This document shows, in pieces, positions 1-13,827 of a DNA stretch of 64,000 nt; within the stretch, counting starts at the first letter, position 1; the number at the start of each line of letters is the position of its first letter. The stretch lies in assembly GCA_031772625.1 (NCBI GenBank), contig CM062807.1, forward strand, positions 1,149,211,007-1,149,275,006. Direction: 5' to 3'. The position numbers and the translations under genes were made by a program. The DNA is from Pinus tabuliformis (taxonomy: Eukaryota; Streptophyta; Pinopsida; Pinales; Pinaceae). Under the pieces are notes generated by a model. The model did not search any database. It was not told where the DNA came from and saw only the letters and a list, made by a program, of their open reading frames with translations.

Positions 1-2057
1 CCCAAGAGCTCCTCAACTCTATTTATCAACCTGGAGTACGTATAAACTTCGAGGTTACTATGCTATATGCACAATAGATGGTATTCTACTCATTCCACCC
101 TCAACTAGGACATCTGATCAATAATGCTCCAATACCATTCCTCCTACTGAATTATAATGAAAGTTGGCTAATGAAGGTGCAATTTAGAAGCTACCTCTAA
201 CTATGACAAGAAAAATTATATTTACTTTAACTTGTAAATCCTATTGAAACTATTCATGAAAAGGCAAGATCTAAACTACTTGCAAAAAGGAAACTATATT
301 ATCTTGCAACATTCATCAAGCTATTAGATCTACTTGTAGAAAGGAAGCTAATCTCTCTTGCATAACCTACCAAACTATAATTCAAGGTTTTATGTACTAT
401 CTAACTAGATCACACTTGCATGTAAATCAATATTCTATTTGTGCCAAATATGTGATAAGGAAACCAACAATATTATATTTTTGTAGTGAGGGAAAATGAG
501 GGTTTGGAGTGACCTAGGAGCTTCCCCTGATCATGAAATCATAGTTGTGGGTCAACATACTTCTAAACTAAGTACAAGCTGCAGTAAGGATCAAAACTAG
601 TGGAAGAAATAGGTCATACAGGTGTGCTACAGGAGGCTTGTCTTGCTACAGGAGGGCCTGTAATGCTACAAGAGGGCTGCCGAGAAGGTTTGATATGGGA
701 AAATAATGGTTTAAGGGTATGGAAAGGTGAATCAAGGTTGAGTAGATAAGTGAAGGGTGGCTGAATCCAAGCTCAAAGCCACTTGAAGGATTTTTTTCAC
801 TAGGGAGGATGATCTCGGTGACCCTAGGAAAATGAACTTAAGAAACATAATTTTTTTGACAGAATTTGAGGTTCATAAGAAAAGGTGAGGGAGTCCAAGA
901 TGGAGGTGGAGAAGGTTCCCTTGCCCACAGATCCAAACAACCCTGCAATCATCACATGCATACACCCATTTATCATTGACAAAAATAAAACAACTAGTAG
1001 TGGAAAAGATGAGTTGATTTTAAATGATATCTAATAGATGTCAGGACTTTCATCTAATCAATGAACCAACTCCTAAGCTACAAAAAGCACATGAAAACTA
1101 AGATGACTAACACAAATATTCTTCTAAGAAATCATAAACATAATTCTTTTGGGTTATGGTTTTGAATCCTTCTATTCATGCTCCCATAAGAGAGGTGAGG
1201 TAGAGGCTGCAACCACAGATTTTAATGGATTATTCTCTACTAAAATGCAAGAAAATAAGCAATAATATGAAACTAAAAGAGATACAAGTACACAAGAGGG
1301 ATCTAGGCCACTGTGTTGGGCCTCAACCATCTGGAACTAACTCAGTGATGAATCAACAAGAAACTTTTCATTATCATTGAATCAATGTATAATATGTCAA
1401 ATAACAATTAAAATAATAGTGCTAAGTTCCTGAGCTCAAGAGCCACCTAGCTGGAAAAAAAAATCAAATCCTAATGAGCTCTTCTAAATGCTTATTTATA
1501 CAAGAGGGTACCTACTAGCATCTCCCTAGAAAATAGGAATCTTTGTCTCCTACAACTCGAGAATGGTGGATCTTATTCCTAATTACTTTCACTTGCTTGG
1601 CTGCCAATGACCTTGAGCTGATGAGAGAGAGAGAGAGTGCTATGATCTTGGGTTGATTGAGGGAGTTAAGGAGGTGGAAAACCCCTAGATTATCTCCTTG
1701 TTGTCTACTCTGAGCCCCTACATAGAAATAATCTCAAAAGTTGCGGCATTTCTTGCAATTAAACCATATTAGGCTACATGACATGAAAAACATCTTTTAT
1801 CCTTCTCACTAAGCATAATATATCAAAAAAGGTAAATAAATGTGAGAAAATGATAGTTCTAAAGTTGGACGATGGTATTATGACCCTTTATAATGTACAT
1901 ATTGATGAGCCTCATCATCACCCCCTACTAAAATTGTTTCTCATCCTCTGAGAAACTCAATCATCCATGTTCATCTCTTTCATGGCCCTGGTGGCCTCCT
2001 TGAAATCCCAAGGCTTCTCAGATGGTTTTCCCTCTGGCGAGTAGAATTCTACATTTT
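1..2057. repeat. Module C, copy 1 (LTR-like, minus orientation)
   Basis: This stretch is near-identical to 22187-24237 and runs off the left edge of the window. Read on the minus strand it has a purine-rich tract (plus positions 1921-1934) directly before TGATGATGAGG (plus 1910-1920), which is the layout of a polypurine tract followed by the start of a 3' LTR. Positions 1935-2057 match the end of the coding tail of the minus-strand gene that adjoins copy 2. Three CTACAGGAGG-like motifs start at 627, 646 and 666. The match to copy 2 stops abruptly at about 2057, so the copy is truncated. The duplication is certain; the LTR reading is inference. Confidence 0.7.
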
Positions 2058-3119
2058 TATGTACAATATTCACACGATATTCACACGATAGGAGTAGATA
2101 ATTTTTAAAGTGAATTTATATACATTTTTATGTACAATTTTACAAGATAAATTGTGAGATATTTAAGCTTCAAATTATATATTTTATTTCAAACCACATA
2201 CTTTACATAAAATTTCACATAACTAATTAAAATATATCCAAAAATAATAATTTATCAAAATTATATTTAAATTTTATTACTACTATTATAAATTTTAACT
2301 TATAAATTTTAACTTATTGTTAACGATATACAAATCAATACTTTAAAAGTATTATGTAGTTTTAACCTTATTGCAATAAATCAATCAATACCCTAATAAA
2401 TAATATGATAAAAATAGAAATAAAGCCAACAAAAGCATAAAATTCAAAAAACAAAATAACATATACAAGCTTTGTGATCAAGTGCACATACATAATTATA
2501 ATGTTTAGAAAGATTCTTACAAATCACAATGTTTAAAGTAGTTGCAGCTTTGAAATTTGCGCACTTAATGTCATAAACAATTGTATTTCTTGAATGTATA
2601 ATGTATAAAGGGTATGAATATTATTTTATTATTAGGAACCAATGTATCTCAAATGTATCAACCATTATGTTCAGGATATTTTTTGGTGAGCAATTGTGCT
2701 AGATAATTTCATTAATTAAGAATGGTGAAAAATATTGTAGAAATAAAATTGTTGTAATTGTAGTAATTATATATCTTTAATATTTATGATATTATTTATT
2801 ATAAACCTTTAACAAGAGGGTGAAAGTTACATTATTTAATAATTTCAAAAAAATCATAAAAAGTATAAACTTTAAGATGCAAAAACCTTAATTCTAATTT
2901 GAAGTTAATAGGGTTGACTCTTAACACTTTGCTATATAAAGTTGAGTCGTCTAAAAACATATGAAGCCTTGTTCGGACTATAATATTTACTTCATTGATA
3001 TATTTTAGTACTCTTTAGTTCATTGAAAAGAGAATTTGCAAACTAATCTAGATGCTTGACCTTTTGGCTTTGGAATGTCGAAAAACACTTAGAAAGGCCT
3101 TGGAAAACTCACCATGATT
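2058..3119. repeat. AT-rich part of the duplicated block, copy 1
   Basis: From about 2105 this AT-rich stretch matches 15770-17930 once the two insertions present only in the second copy are removed. It contains a tandem 11-mer (TTCACACGATA twice near 2069-2090). No convincing coding region is visible. By position it lies downstream of the minus-strand gypsy integrase end, so it probably holds that relic's eroded 3' LTR. Confidence 0.6.
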
Positions 3120-3681
3120 TCAAGACTTGAGAATTTCCCATATTAATATTATTTATAAGATGGCTCAAACAACCATCTTGATCAATCCTTCTCCCTTAGA
3201 CAACCATAGTTTTCATTGTGTCAAGTTCATATACAAGATGTGGGAATTTCTATCAAATTTAATTCTTGATAAACCACTTATGTTTTTTAATAACCTGAAA
3301 AAGTTTGTATAATTATAGTGGGTTCACTTCAGCGGTGTCCATGACTTTGTCTACTATAACTTGCTCAATGTAATCATGGTTGAGCTTTGTAATGGTCAAG
3401 TCATGGACCACTTCTAACATGTCAAACAAAGGAAGGTAGTATGATCAAACAAACTCTATGTTGAAGAGTTGAAGGAGTAATTCGAGGAAGGGTAGAAGAT
3501 TTAATCCAAAAACATTCTCACCCATAAGCCTGGCGATAGTGTTCTAAGTACTATATTATAGTGGTTTCAGCTTCCTCTAGAAGGCTACAAGTTGTTATTT
3601 TTGCAAACGTGACCATACCTTGTCACTAGATTTTAACTTGTATGTACTTTGAGGTTGATCACGTTTTTGTTTATACTTACC
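3120..3681 (-). pseudogene. Ty3/gypsy integrase C-terminus, copy 1 (part 1)
   Basis: The minus-strand translation, broken by many stops, shows a DKVWSRLQK-like stretch (the GDKVWLRL motif of gypsy integrase C-termini), then a proline/leucine-rich segment and a KFPHLVYEL end typical of plant gypsy pol termini. The wording resembles conifer IFG7-type gypsy elements, as recalled from the family. It is continuous with 10915-12330; the interval between is a later insertion. A second copy lies at 17930-18467. Confidence 0.55.
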
Positions 3682-3686
3682 ATTAG
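3682..3686. repeat. Target-site duplication ATTAG, left
   Basis: ATTAG directly precedes the TG of the left LTR at 3687, and ATTAG also follows the CA of the right LTR at 10910-10914. The homologous uninterrupted block has a single ATTAG at 18463-18467, so this is the real insertion site. Confidence 0.95.
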
Positions 3687-5009
<1,323 letters not shown>

Positions 5010-5013
5010 AGTT

Positions 5014-5025
5014 TGGTATCATAGC
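5014..5025 (+). other. Gypsy 1 primer binding site (tRNA-iMet type)
   Basis: TGGTATCATAGC lies four bases after the 5' LTR. It differs by one base from the usual initiator-methionine PBS TGGTATCAGAGC. Confidence 0.85.
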
Positions 5026-5141
5026 AGGTCTCTTGATGCGAGTTGCATGAATGAATTATAACTAGGAACAAGATCCAAAAAGGTGAAGGAAAACTCAAAT
5101 CCTTTGATCCCGAAGTGGGGTGTGTACCACGAAGACAGAAC

Positions 5142-6202
5142 ATGGAAGATGAGGAAGCTCAAAAGGAGGAAGAGAGAAATTATCGCCAGATATTCTTCAC
5201 CATGGTAGAGAAATTTAACAAGTTGTTTGCAAAATATGAGAAGACAATCAAGCCTGAGAAGAAAGAACCAGATGACCATGCATCAGTAAATCATGAAGGT
5301 GGAAGCAGAGAGCCTCCTGAACCGCTCTATCCACCCTCTAGTGACAATTCTTCTTCTTCTTCTCCTCATCACTCTAACATGCATCATAGGAATACATATA
5401 AGAAGCCATTTTTTAAGCTAGATGTAAAGTTTGATTTTCCCACATATAATGGAGAATGTAATGTAGAGAAACTAAACAATTGGATTAGACAAATCGAGGT
5501 TTATTTTTGGATTCAACAAATTGAGGAAGATGAGGAAAATATCCAATTAGCATCTCTTCGGCTGAGTGCCACCTCTCGTCTAGTGGGAGAGAAATTTGAA
5601 GAAAGGTAGCAAAAACTTGGGTAATCTCCTTTCTTCTTGGTTCAATTTTGTTTCTGCATTAAAAGATTAATTTTATCCTTTTGGTTATCGAGAAAAATAT
5701 TTAATGGAATGACAATATTTGAGACAAGGAAAGGGTCAAAATGTACAAAGCTTCACAGAAGAGTTTAGAAAACAAGCATTGAATTTTGGCATTTCACTTG
5801 ATTCACTCGAAATAGTAACAACATATATTGGTGCTTTACATAGTTACATCATGCATTTTTTTTTTTGTTATTTGAGCCTCCTACTATTGATGCAGCCAGT
5901 GTGAAGGCCATTCACCTTGAAAGAAGGGACAAGAATGATCTTGAAAGAAGGGGCAAGAATGATAAATAAGAGCAACCAAAGAAATCATATTTCAAACCTC
6001 ATAATGGCAAGTTCAAAGGAAAAGTAAAGGGAAAGGAAAAGAATGCAATTACAACCAAGAAGGAGAAAGGAGAAAAACCATCTTGCACACATTGCAAGAA
6101 GGAAGGCCATGATGATGAACACTGTTGGAAGTTGCATCCAGAGTTGAAACGAAAGAGATTTGGTGGGAAGAACAAGAAAAAGATGGTGGAAACAGTGAAA
6201 TA
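5142..6202 (+). pseudogene. gag: Gypsy 1 Gag
   Basis: The first open segment (ATG at 5142, or upstream at 5115, to the stop at 5609) is acidic and lysine-rich at its start. It then enters a capsid-like part with FDFPTYNGE and KLNNWIRQIEVYF, the usual start of the plant Retrotrans_gag domain. Stops and a frameshift follow at 5609-5720, and the capsid resumes as QSFTEEFRKQALNFGI at 5719-5904. A CCHC zinc knuckle (C-x2-C-x4-H-x4-C, first Cys codon 6084, last 6123) lies near the end in a basic context. Not functional. Confidence 0.85.
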
Positions 6203-6339
6203 GGACCTTGGATCTGATTCTGGCGACAATACACATATCACAATAGTGGGCATACAAGGTACTCTTTCTCTTCATGCTAATGAAAATTATGAATTACATG
6301 CAAGTACAAGTTCTTCAAATGAGTCTCTTTTTAGTGAAC

Positions 6340-6910
6340 GAAAGAAGGTTGAATTGTTCCACATTAGAGTTATAATGAAACATACTAAAGTGTAAACCAT
6401 GTTTGATCTGGGTTCACAAGGTAATTCGATTTCAGAATCCTTGGTTAAAAGTTAGGATTAGAGACCAAGCCTCATCTAAAACCCCACCCTCTTGGTTGGG
6501 TGCGTGATAAAGAAAAATTACATGTAATAAAGTAGTGTAGAGCTAGATTTGTGATTGCATCCAAAATAATAGATGAGGTTGATCTTGATGTTGTACCCTT
6601 GGTTATTTGTGGTGTTTTATTAGGGAGTCCATATTTGTATTACAGGAAAGCAATTTTCTTTAGCCATGAAAAAATTTATCATCTCACGAAAGATGTGGTG
6701 GAATACATTTCCAGAGCTCATCACGCTAAAATCAGTGTCAGACTTGTAAGTGCAGGTCAGATGAAGAGATTGATCAATTACAGCAAAGGGTGCATGCTCA
6801 TGGTTGTGAGACAAAAAGATGCAGAGACATCTCAAGTTTTCCAAGGTTGTGATCCAACTCATAAAAAGGAATTGTATGAAATTGTCTCTAACTATAATAA
6901 GAATTTTTAG
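6340..6910 (+). pseudogene. Gypsy 1 protease and linker
   Basis: After Gag the frame reads HIRVIMKHT, then MFDLGSQGNSISES at about 6400. This is the place and shape of a retroviral-type aspartic protease, but the catalytic D-S/T-G is D-L-G, so it should be inactive. The linker at 6551-6910 (119 aa open) holds DLDVVPLVICGVLLGSPYLY. A related, equally broken protease stretch lies at 58794-59470. Confidence 0.7.
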
Positions 6911-6991
6911 GAACCAAGTGGGTTTCCTCCAAAGTGTGAGATCCAACATGAGATTCACTTGTAGCAAGATTCTCCTTTACCCAACATTGGT

Positions 6992-8250
6992 ATGTACAGG
7001 TTGTCATCCATTGATATGGAGGAGATAAAGAAGCAGGTACAAGAATTGTTGAACCAAGGGGTCATAAGGCTAATTTATTCTCCATGTAGTTCACCTATTG
7101 TGTCGGTGTCAAAGAAGGATGGAACATGGAGGATGTGCGTGGACTATAGAGCACTCAAAAAAATAACGGTGAAGAATTGGTACCCTCTCCCTTGCATTGA
7201 TTATTTTTTAGATCAATTGAAAAATGTTGTCTATTTCACAAAACTAGACTTGCATAGTGGCTATCATCAGGTCATAATTGGAGAACGGGATGTATGGAAG
7301 ACTGAATTCAAGACGAAACATGGGTTATTTGAATGGCTGGTCATTCCATTCAGACTATGCAATGCTCTGTTCACATTCATAAGGGTGATGAATGATATTT
7401 TCAAGCCTTTTATTGATTATTTTCTACTTGTGTATCTTGATGACATTCTTGTTTTCAATAGGACATGGGATGACCATGTAAGCCATGTTAAAAAGGTGCT
7501 TGATGTTTTGCAAAAAGAAAAATTGTATGTCAAAATGTATAAGTGTGAATTTGGTAAGACCTCTTTGGTTTACTTGAGTCACATTATCGGAGGTGGTCAA
7601 TTGAAAATAGATCCTTCTGAAATTGATGTGATTGTAAAGTGGCCTAAACCCACCAATGTTACAGAGGTTCATAGCTTTTTGGGTGTAGTACAATATTGGA
7701 GAAGGTTCATTGCCAACTTCTCTGTCATTGCATCCCCCTTACATGAATTGACGAGTGTGAAGCAAACCTTTCAGTGGGGAGGAAAGCATCATAATGCCTT
7801 CGATACACTGAAAGAGAAGATCAATAACACACCATTTTTGGTCTTACCTGACCTTCAACAGAATTTTGAGATCAAGATCGATGGAAGTGGATACACCATG
7901 AGAGTAGTGTTAATTCACTAGAGGAAACTTGTATGTTACCATTTAGAGACATTCCCCCAAGCTATTGTGAACTATCCCACGTATGACAAGGAGTTATATG
8001 CCTTTGTTCAAAGCGTGAAGAAGTGGAAGCACTATTTGATCAGTAAGGAGACCATCATTCACATAGATCACCAACCCTTGTAATACCTCCAGTCGCAAAC
8101 CAAGCTTCAACAAGATCGTCATTTCAAATGGACGGGATTCCTCCAATAGTTTCACTTGGTAATAAAATACAAGAAGGGCTGCAGCAACAAAGTGGTAGAT
8201 ATTCTTTCCCACCCTCTTATTTCTACATCTATAGTTTTGGAAAATGCCCC
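6992..8250 (+). pseudogene. Gypsy 1 reverse transcriptase and RNase H
   Basis: The 309-residue open frame 6992-7921 carries the gypsy RT landmarks in order: VSKKDGTWRMCVDYRALK, YFTKLDLHSGYHQV (catalytic Asp), a damaged FxLCNA motif, then VYLDDILVF (YxDD catalytic pair). RNase H begins with FEIKIDGSGY. A stop at 7921 is followed by in-frame RNase H remnants (PTYDKELYAFV, HIDHQPL) to about 8200. This is the longest surviving open segment of the element. Confidence 0.92.
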
Positions 8251-8299
8251 TTTATATTTTAAAATTTATGCTGAACAATATGGTGATGATGATGATTTT

Positions 8300-9700
8300 A
8301 AGGAGAGTTATGCAAATATGACACATGGATCACGGGTGGAAAATTACCATTTGCAGGGAAAGTTGTTGTACCACCTTGGAAAACTTTGTATCCCCGCCAA
8401 TGAGAGAATACATGTAATCATATAGGCACATAACTCTCTTGTGTCATGTCATTTTGGTGTAGAGAAAACTTTGTGTCATTTGCATAGGTTGTGTTATTGA
8501 CCTCACATGAAAAATATTGTAACTCAATATGTAAAGGGATGTGTGTTGTGTTAAGTTAGCCAGCCCACTAATAGAAAATTGGGGCTCTACACAACACTCC
8601 CCATTCCAAGTCGTCAATGGGAAAGTGTGTCAATGGATTTTGTAGGTGGTTTGGCTTTGTCTAGGAGAGGTCATGACTATTTGTGTGTCGTTGTTGATCG
8701 ATTTAGCAAAATGTGTGTCTTAATGCCTTGTAAAAAGCAGGTCACTGTAGAGAAAACTTCTCATCTCTTCTTCTAATTTGTATGGATCCACTTTGGGCTG
8801 CCCATATCCATTGTGTTTGATTAAGACTCTCGCTTTCTCTGAAAGTTTTGGATGAGTTTGTGGAGAATGATGGACACCAAGTTGAAGAGGAGCACTGCAT
8901 TTCATTTGTAGACTGATGGACACACTGAGGTTATCAATTGCACAATGATACACTTACTGTGAGGCTATTGTGGCAAGCATCCCAAGTTGTGGGACAAGTA
9001 GCTTCCCCATGTGTAACATGCATACAACCAAGTAGTGCATTCATCCACTCAGAGCTCACTATTCGAGATATGATTTGGATATTTACCAAAGGATCCCTTA
9101 GACATGGTCTTTGTGGGAGATGAATATTATACTGGACAATATGATAGGGAGAAAGCAAGAAATTTCATTGAGAAAATTCATATGATTCACTAGGCAATGC
9201 AGGAGTAGTTGGAGAAACGTCAAGCTCAATACAAAGACTGACATGAAAAGCACCAAGTCGATCACCAATTCTAGGTTGGAGACAAAGTGTGGGTACACAT
9301 CAAAAAAGATAGAATGAAAGGGGAGGAAAGAAGTTGAGACCAATCCAATATGGCCCATTCACCATATTAGAGAAGATTGGAGATAATGATTTTTGTCTCC
9401 ATTTGCCAACATACATGCAAATGTACTCAATGGTGAACATTGAAAACAAAGAAGCTTTATGAGCCTCATTTGATCATGGACACCGAAGAGGTTGGACAAG
9501 TTCCTACAGTGGACAACTTTGCACCAAAATACTTCGACAAGCTACCAGAGGACATCATTCTTGATAGAAAGACTAGGACTTCACAATGGAGAGACGTGGA
9601 GTACCTTCGTATTGGTTTCAAGGGAATGCATCCAAGTAAGGCCCGATGGATTGAAAAGGATAAAGTGAGGGAGAAATTCCATCACTTCCCAATTAACTGA
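8300..9700 (+). pseudogene. Gypsy 1 integrase and pol C-terminus
   Basis: Broken frames show an eroded zinc-binding region (CHFGVEKTLCHLHRL), the core with SMDFVGGLALS (first catalytic Asp) and VVDRFSKM at 8620-8720, and DSRF and TDGHTEV (second Asp region and the Glu) near 8825-8940. GDKVWVHIKKD follows at 9280. The last 86-residue open frame (9440-9700) holds LYEPHLIMDTEE and ends VREKFHHFPIN. At least ten stops interrupt the domain. Confidence 0.85.
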
Positions 9701-9730
9701 TAAATATTTTGGAGGCCCAAAAGCTCATTA

Positions 9731-9741
9731 GTGGGGAGGAA
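9731..9741 (+). other. Gypsy 1 polypurine tract
   Basis: GTGGGGAGGAA directly precedes the TG of the 3' LTR, the expected place for the plus-strand primer. Confidence 0.8.
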
Positions 9742-10909
9742 TGATCTAGCTAGCTCCAGAAATAGAAGTGGTGGTGAAAAAGTTCAAAAATCAAAGTCAT
9801 CAAATGGAAGTGAAACTAAGACCATATCGTAGTGCTCATTTCCCTGATTCCAATGGTGCAAATGACATTGAAATTTGAGTTCATATGCTCAAGATATAGT
9901 TGGTCGAAGTTCTAGTCAAACTCAGCCAAGTGGCAGTCACTGACGAGGAAACAATTTGGTGAAGGGACGACACACGGAAAATGGTGGTCGAAAAGGGAGA
10001 ATTTGTCTAATAACCCTTAAAATCTAACAACAAAATTTAAACTATAATAATCTTTAAAAAGAGAGAGATATTAAAAGCTGGTTGGCTAGGGCTCAAACCT
10101 GACCAACTGGGCCCAACCGTATTGCACTACGTAATTGTTGAGTTTGGCAAGATTCGAACTTGCCTGACCCGGTGGGGCCAACTCGCCAAACACGGAATCT
10201 CATATTTAAATCAACGCCTAAATTGCCAGAACCAACAAACAAATCCCATGTGCCATATATATAACTTATTACACCAAAAAAAGGTTTCGTGGGGTTCGAC
10301 CCTAGAACCTCCCACCACTTGTGCACTTAATATATGTCGCTTTCCAATGGGCCAATGACCCATATGTTGTAAACTCTGCCACACAAACATTACTTAAACC
10401 TCAAACAATTGTTCATTCGACCAAGCGAAGAGCATAGTGAAGGTTCGGGAGTGGAACCAGGAGTGGTCTAGAAGGGAGGAACCCTAAAGAGGGGTATCTT
10501 TTGATGTTGAGAGGATTCCTTTAGGGTCCATAAGTTATAGTGTCACAATATGGTCAAGTTTATAATTGTTTGACACAATTTCATGCCATGAATCTAATGG
10601 TGATGTCCGTTTATGCATCTGAGCTTTGCATTTTTTGTCCATGACAGAAATTGGAGGTATAAGGGTAATTTATGTAAAGTTGATTGTAATTCATTTTTCC
10701 TGCTATTTAATGAAATAGGCATCCCCACTTTGAGTAGGGACCAGAGACGTAGCCCACATTGCGTGAACTCTGTAATCAAATCGTTTGTGTGCCTTTGATC
10801 TCATGGTTGCTTTATGATTTCGCTTCTTTTCATGTGTTTATTTTACTTGGTTACATGATCTTTTATATGCAATTATGTATGCATCCTTGAAGTTAAAAGA
10901 TCTGGATCA
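9742..10909 (+). repeat. Gypsy 1 3' LTR
   Basis: This 1168-bp LTR starts TGATCTAGCTAG and ends GATCTGGATCA. It pairs with 3687-5009 but lacks the microsatellite. It is visibly diverged from its partner, so the insertion is not recent. Confidence 0.93.
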
Positions 10910-10914
10910 ATTAG
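10910..10914. repeat. Target-site duplication ATTAG, right
   Basis: This is the partner of 3682-3686. The host sequence resumes with CTTTCTGCAAAATACC, as at 18468. Confidence 0.95.
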
Positions 10915-12330
10915 CTTTCTGCAAAATACCATCAACTTGTTGTTAAATGCACTGACCTATTCAATAAATTTGGTTGACCTATTTGTCTCACTCTGACGGG
11001 AGGAATCTCCTTATGTTAATGTAATGAGTATAGCTACAATAACCTAGGCTAATGGTTGGAACCTTCTACAAACTTTAAAATGAATGTGGCCAATAGAACT
11101 ATGAAAATGATTATTCTAGATGCATTAAACAAAAGGAAGATTTTCACCCCATGTATGTTCATTCTTGGAGGTGCATTTTGAGGATATATATAATTATCAC
11201 ATTGACCAACTTTGTCTTTCTATATGTTTAAGGAATGGATGGAAAGTGATTTAGTAAGTTTAGTGTTTATAATGGACCAAATGCTAGGCCAAAACATACT
11301 TAGGAACATGTTGTTATTATCAAAGGTAATGGTATCTAAAAACCCAAGATGAATAAAAAAATGCTTGCAAATGGGCTAGTTCCAAAATTCTCCTCTTAGG
11401 GCACCAAACAACAACCACAAAAATAGTTTTGTAACCATGCTCTGTTGATCAAGGTTGGGCCTAGAGTGTGAAATGTTTTCTTTGCTCCTTTCGATTGAAT
11501 AATAAATAAGACTAATATCCTAGGGAAACAATGACTTTATAAGGCTTAGATTAATAAAAAACATGACGCTTCCACATATATGGCTATCCTAAAAGAACAT
11601 CACAAACCTCAAGTGAGGCACATCACATAATACCTCATCTTTGAAGGGCTTGGTGCCATATTGTAAGTGACATTGGTTACTCATGCATATGTCTCATCCT
11701 TGGATTAGCCAATTAGTGTTGGACATATTGGGGTTTGATGACATTGTTAGCTTCATCTTCTTGATGACCTTGACTAAGGTCATTTTCTTTAGTTGCTAGT
11801 ATGAATAATGGAATGTAGCAATGCCCCCCTCCCCCACATCTATGAAGTGAATAGGCATTCTCCTCCTTAGATTCCTCTAGTTCCTCTCATTGAAGCGTTG
11901 TAGTGGTAATAATAATATTAGGTTTCATGTTGATGATCTATTTTCTACCATTCATCGTCATTAGTGATGTCAAGGTTGAAGTAAAGTCCAAGGATTCTAC
12001 ATATACAAATCAGAATTATCATGTTGTGTGTCACACCATTTTCATGTGTTATCCTTCAACTTCATGTTCTTCTTATTTGCATGTTGTTCAAATCAATTTT
12101 CTCAAGGTTGGTTATCATTGTTATATCCTTTGTTTTGAGAGTAAGTGCTACCTTTACCTTTCTTTCTCAATTGTGATTTTTTTGACCCAAACTATTTCTT
12201 AGCCTTATGCTAACATTTTTTCTCAATTCTAACCGATAATTGTGAAGAGCTGACTATAAGGATATGTCCATAAACTCCATTTCAATTTGGATATATTTGT
12301 GTAGGTCACTACAAAATCTTATAACCAACT
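10915..12330 (-). pseudogene. Ty3/gypsy relic, copy 1 (part 2): integrase core, protease, gag
   Basis: This continues 3120-3681 across the gypsy 1 insertion and matches 18468-19870. The clearer second copy guides the reading. On the minus strand, from right to left, there are a gag scrap, a protease-like stretch and integrase scraps. RT is missing between protease and integrase, so the relic is internally deleted. Open frames seen on the plus strand (for example 11903-12202) do not match any family and are taken as shadows. Confidence 0.5.
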
Positions 12331-12568
12331 GTTGTTTGAAGCCATGATACTTAGTGTTGCACATAAGGTTGGAAGGTCTTGGTGTACTTCAACATAGTGT
12401 GATATTTATGTATGTGTAAGGTAATTGTCTATATTATGTATTTATCTTCACATTTTCCAAAAAAGTGATACTCCTCCTTAAGGAGATATGGGAATTATTG
12501 TGTTATGTCTAGATTACCTAGACAATACATTCTCTAAGGAATTATTGTGCTATGTTTAGGTCACCTAG

Positions 12569-12747
12569 TGTTAGAAGGTGTCACCTTAGAAGGTAATAAT
12601 GTCTAAGTCATGTCAAAAGAAATTGTAATCTTATGTAAAAGAATTATCTTGCATTCATCATGGAGTAAAACACATTTGTAATTATTTATTATATAAAGAG
12701 GTGAAATTACATTATCTCACGTGTATTATTAGGATGTAATTCTTTCA
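12569..12747 (+). repeat. Short LTR of element T, copy 1
   Basis: The sequence starts TGTTAGAAGG and ends TTCTTTCA, with a TATA box TATAAA at 12692-12697. A methionine-tRNA-like primer site follows within 8 bases. At about 180 bp it is short for a plant LTR. No 3' partner was found in the window, so the call rests on the start, the TATA box, the primer site and the matching copy at 20125-20303. Confidence 0.5.
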
Positions 12748-12754
12748 TATCTCT

Positions 12755-12766
12755 TGGTATCTAATA
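12755..12766 (+). other. Element T primer binding site, copy 1
   Basis: TGGTATCTAATA resembles the initiator-methionine PBS in its first seven bases (TGGTATC). The copy at 20311-20322 reads TGGCATCTAATA. Confidence 0.45.
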
Positions 12767-13827
12767 GAGGTAATGGAGACCCAAAAAATGCACAATGAAT
12801 ATGAAAGTCTTATCTTTGTAAAGGGTAAATAATTTGTGGAGGTGCTCTCAAGTGTAAGCGCTAGCGAGCGATATGGGCCAACCAACTCCCTCTTATTCAT
12901 TGCTAAATGATATGGGCCCCTCTCTATTTTATTTTTCTTTTACATTTTTCCTTTTGATTTGGTTTGATTATATAGTGTATAATTATTTTCTATTTTTAAA
13001 GAGTTGTGTGGTTTACCCATGGTCACTCGCTAGAGCTTTTTATCTATTTTCTTTGCTAATTCATTCATTCACCTTTTCTTTGATAAAGGTCAAATGACCC
13101 TTGACATTGGTTCGAAAATGAAAATAACTACCAAAGGGCTATCATTTTTTTCACGCATTTGAACATTTACCAAAAAAACGGGAGGCCACTAAAAAATTTA
13201 AATTCTATAATAGTCATAACTTATAAGATATTAATTTATTATTTTGTATAACTTTCAAATGTTATGTTTGATTCAAATGCATGAAACATTTTAAAATGCA
13301 TATGGTTGGTACCTTGGTTAACTAAGTTTATATGTTGTTATTCAAATGTCAGAGTCTTATACATAGATGCATTTATATTGACTTTGCTTTGGGTATTGTT
13401 TATATAAGGTTAATAATAATTGAAAAACCAAGCTTAATATCACCTTAGTCTTGTGATATTATATGCCTATTTTTCTATATTCGATACCTAAATCATTTCA
13501 CAGTTATGGTGAAACCTCGAGTATCGTTGTGATTATGTGTGTAAAAGTTGGGATCTCTGATCTCTTCCACCTATGACAATCCAACAGAGGCCCACGTTTA
13601 TACCTATCATTATCTTACCCCTAAATACTCTCTCATGATTACTCATGCCTTGAGACTAATGATCAAGGATTTTACAATTCAATCGACCTCTGGCTCTTAT
13701 ATTCTCTTCTTTGTTTCCTCCTTGTTAAGGTCATTTGTTAGGGTTTCAAGGGGGTTTTCCTTACTGCATGTTAGTCTGTTGGTTTCAAATTTTAGCCTAG
13801 ATGTAAAATCTCTCAGGAATAATTTAT
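12767..13827 (+). other. Element T leader, no gene seen
   Basis: This stretch between the primer site and the ORF matches 20323-21380. It is T-rich with scattered short frames and has no recognisable domain. It repeats the sequence GATATGGGCC twice (near 12869 and 12909). Confidence 0.45.

Noticed and set aside
627-675. CRISPR-like spaced repeats (CTACAGGAGG every 20 bases)
   Set aside because: The units are 10 bases with 9-10-base spacers that are not unique, and the context is plant retroelement. No CRISPR feature is present.
11903-12202. 99-residue plus-strand hydrophobic frame (copy 19473-19757)
   Set aside because: It overlaps the minus-strand gag scrap with a knuckle-like motif. The plus-strand translation has no recognisable domain, and its conservation merely follows the block duplication.
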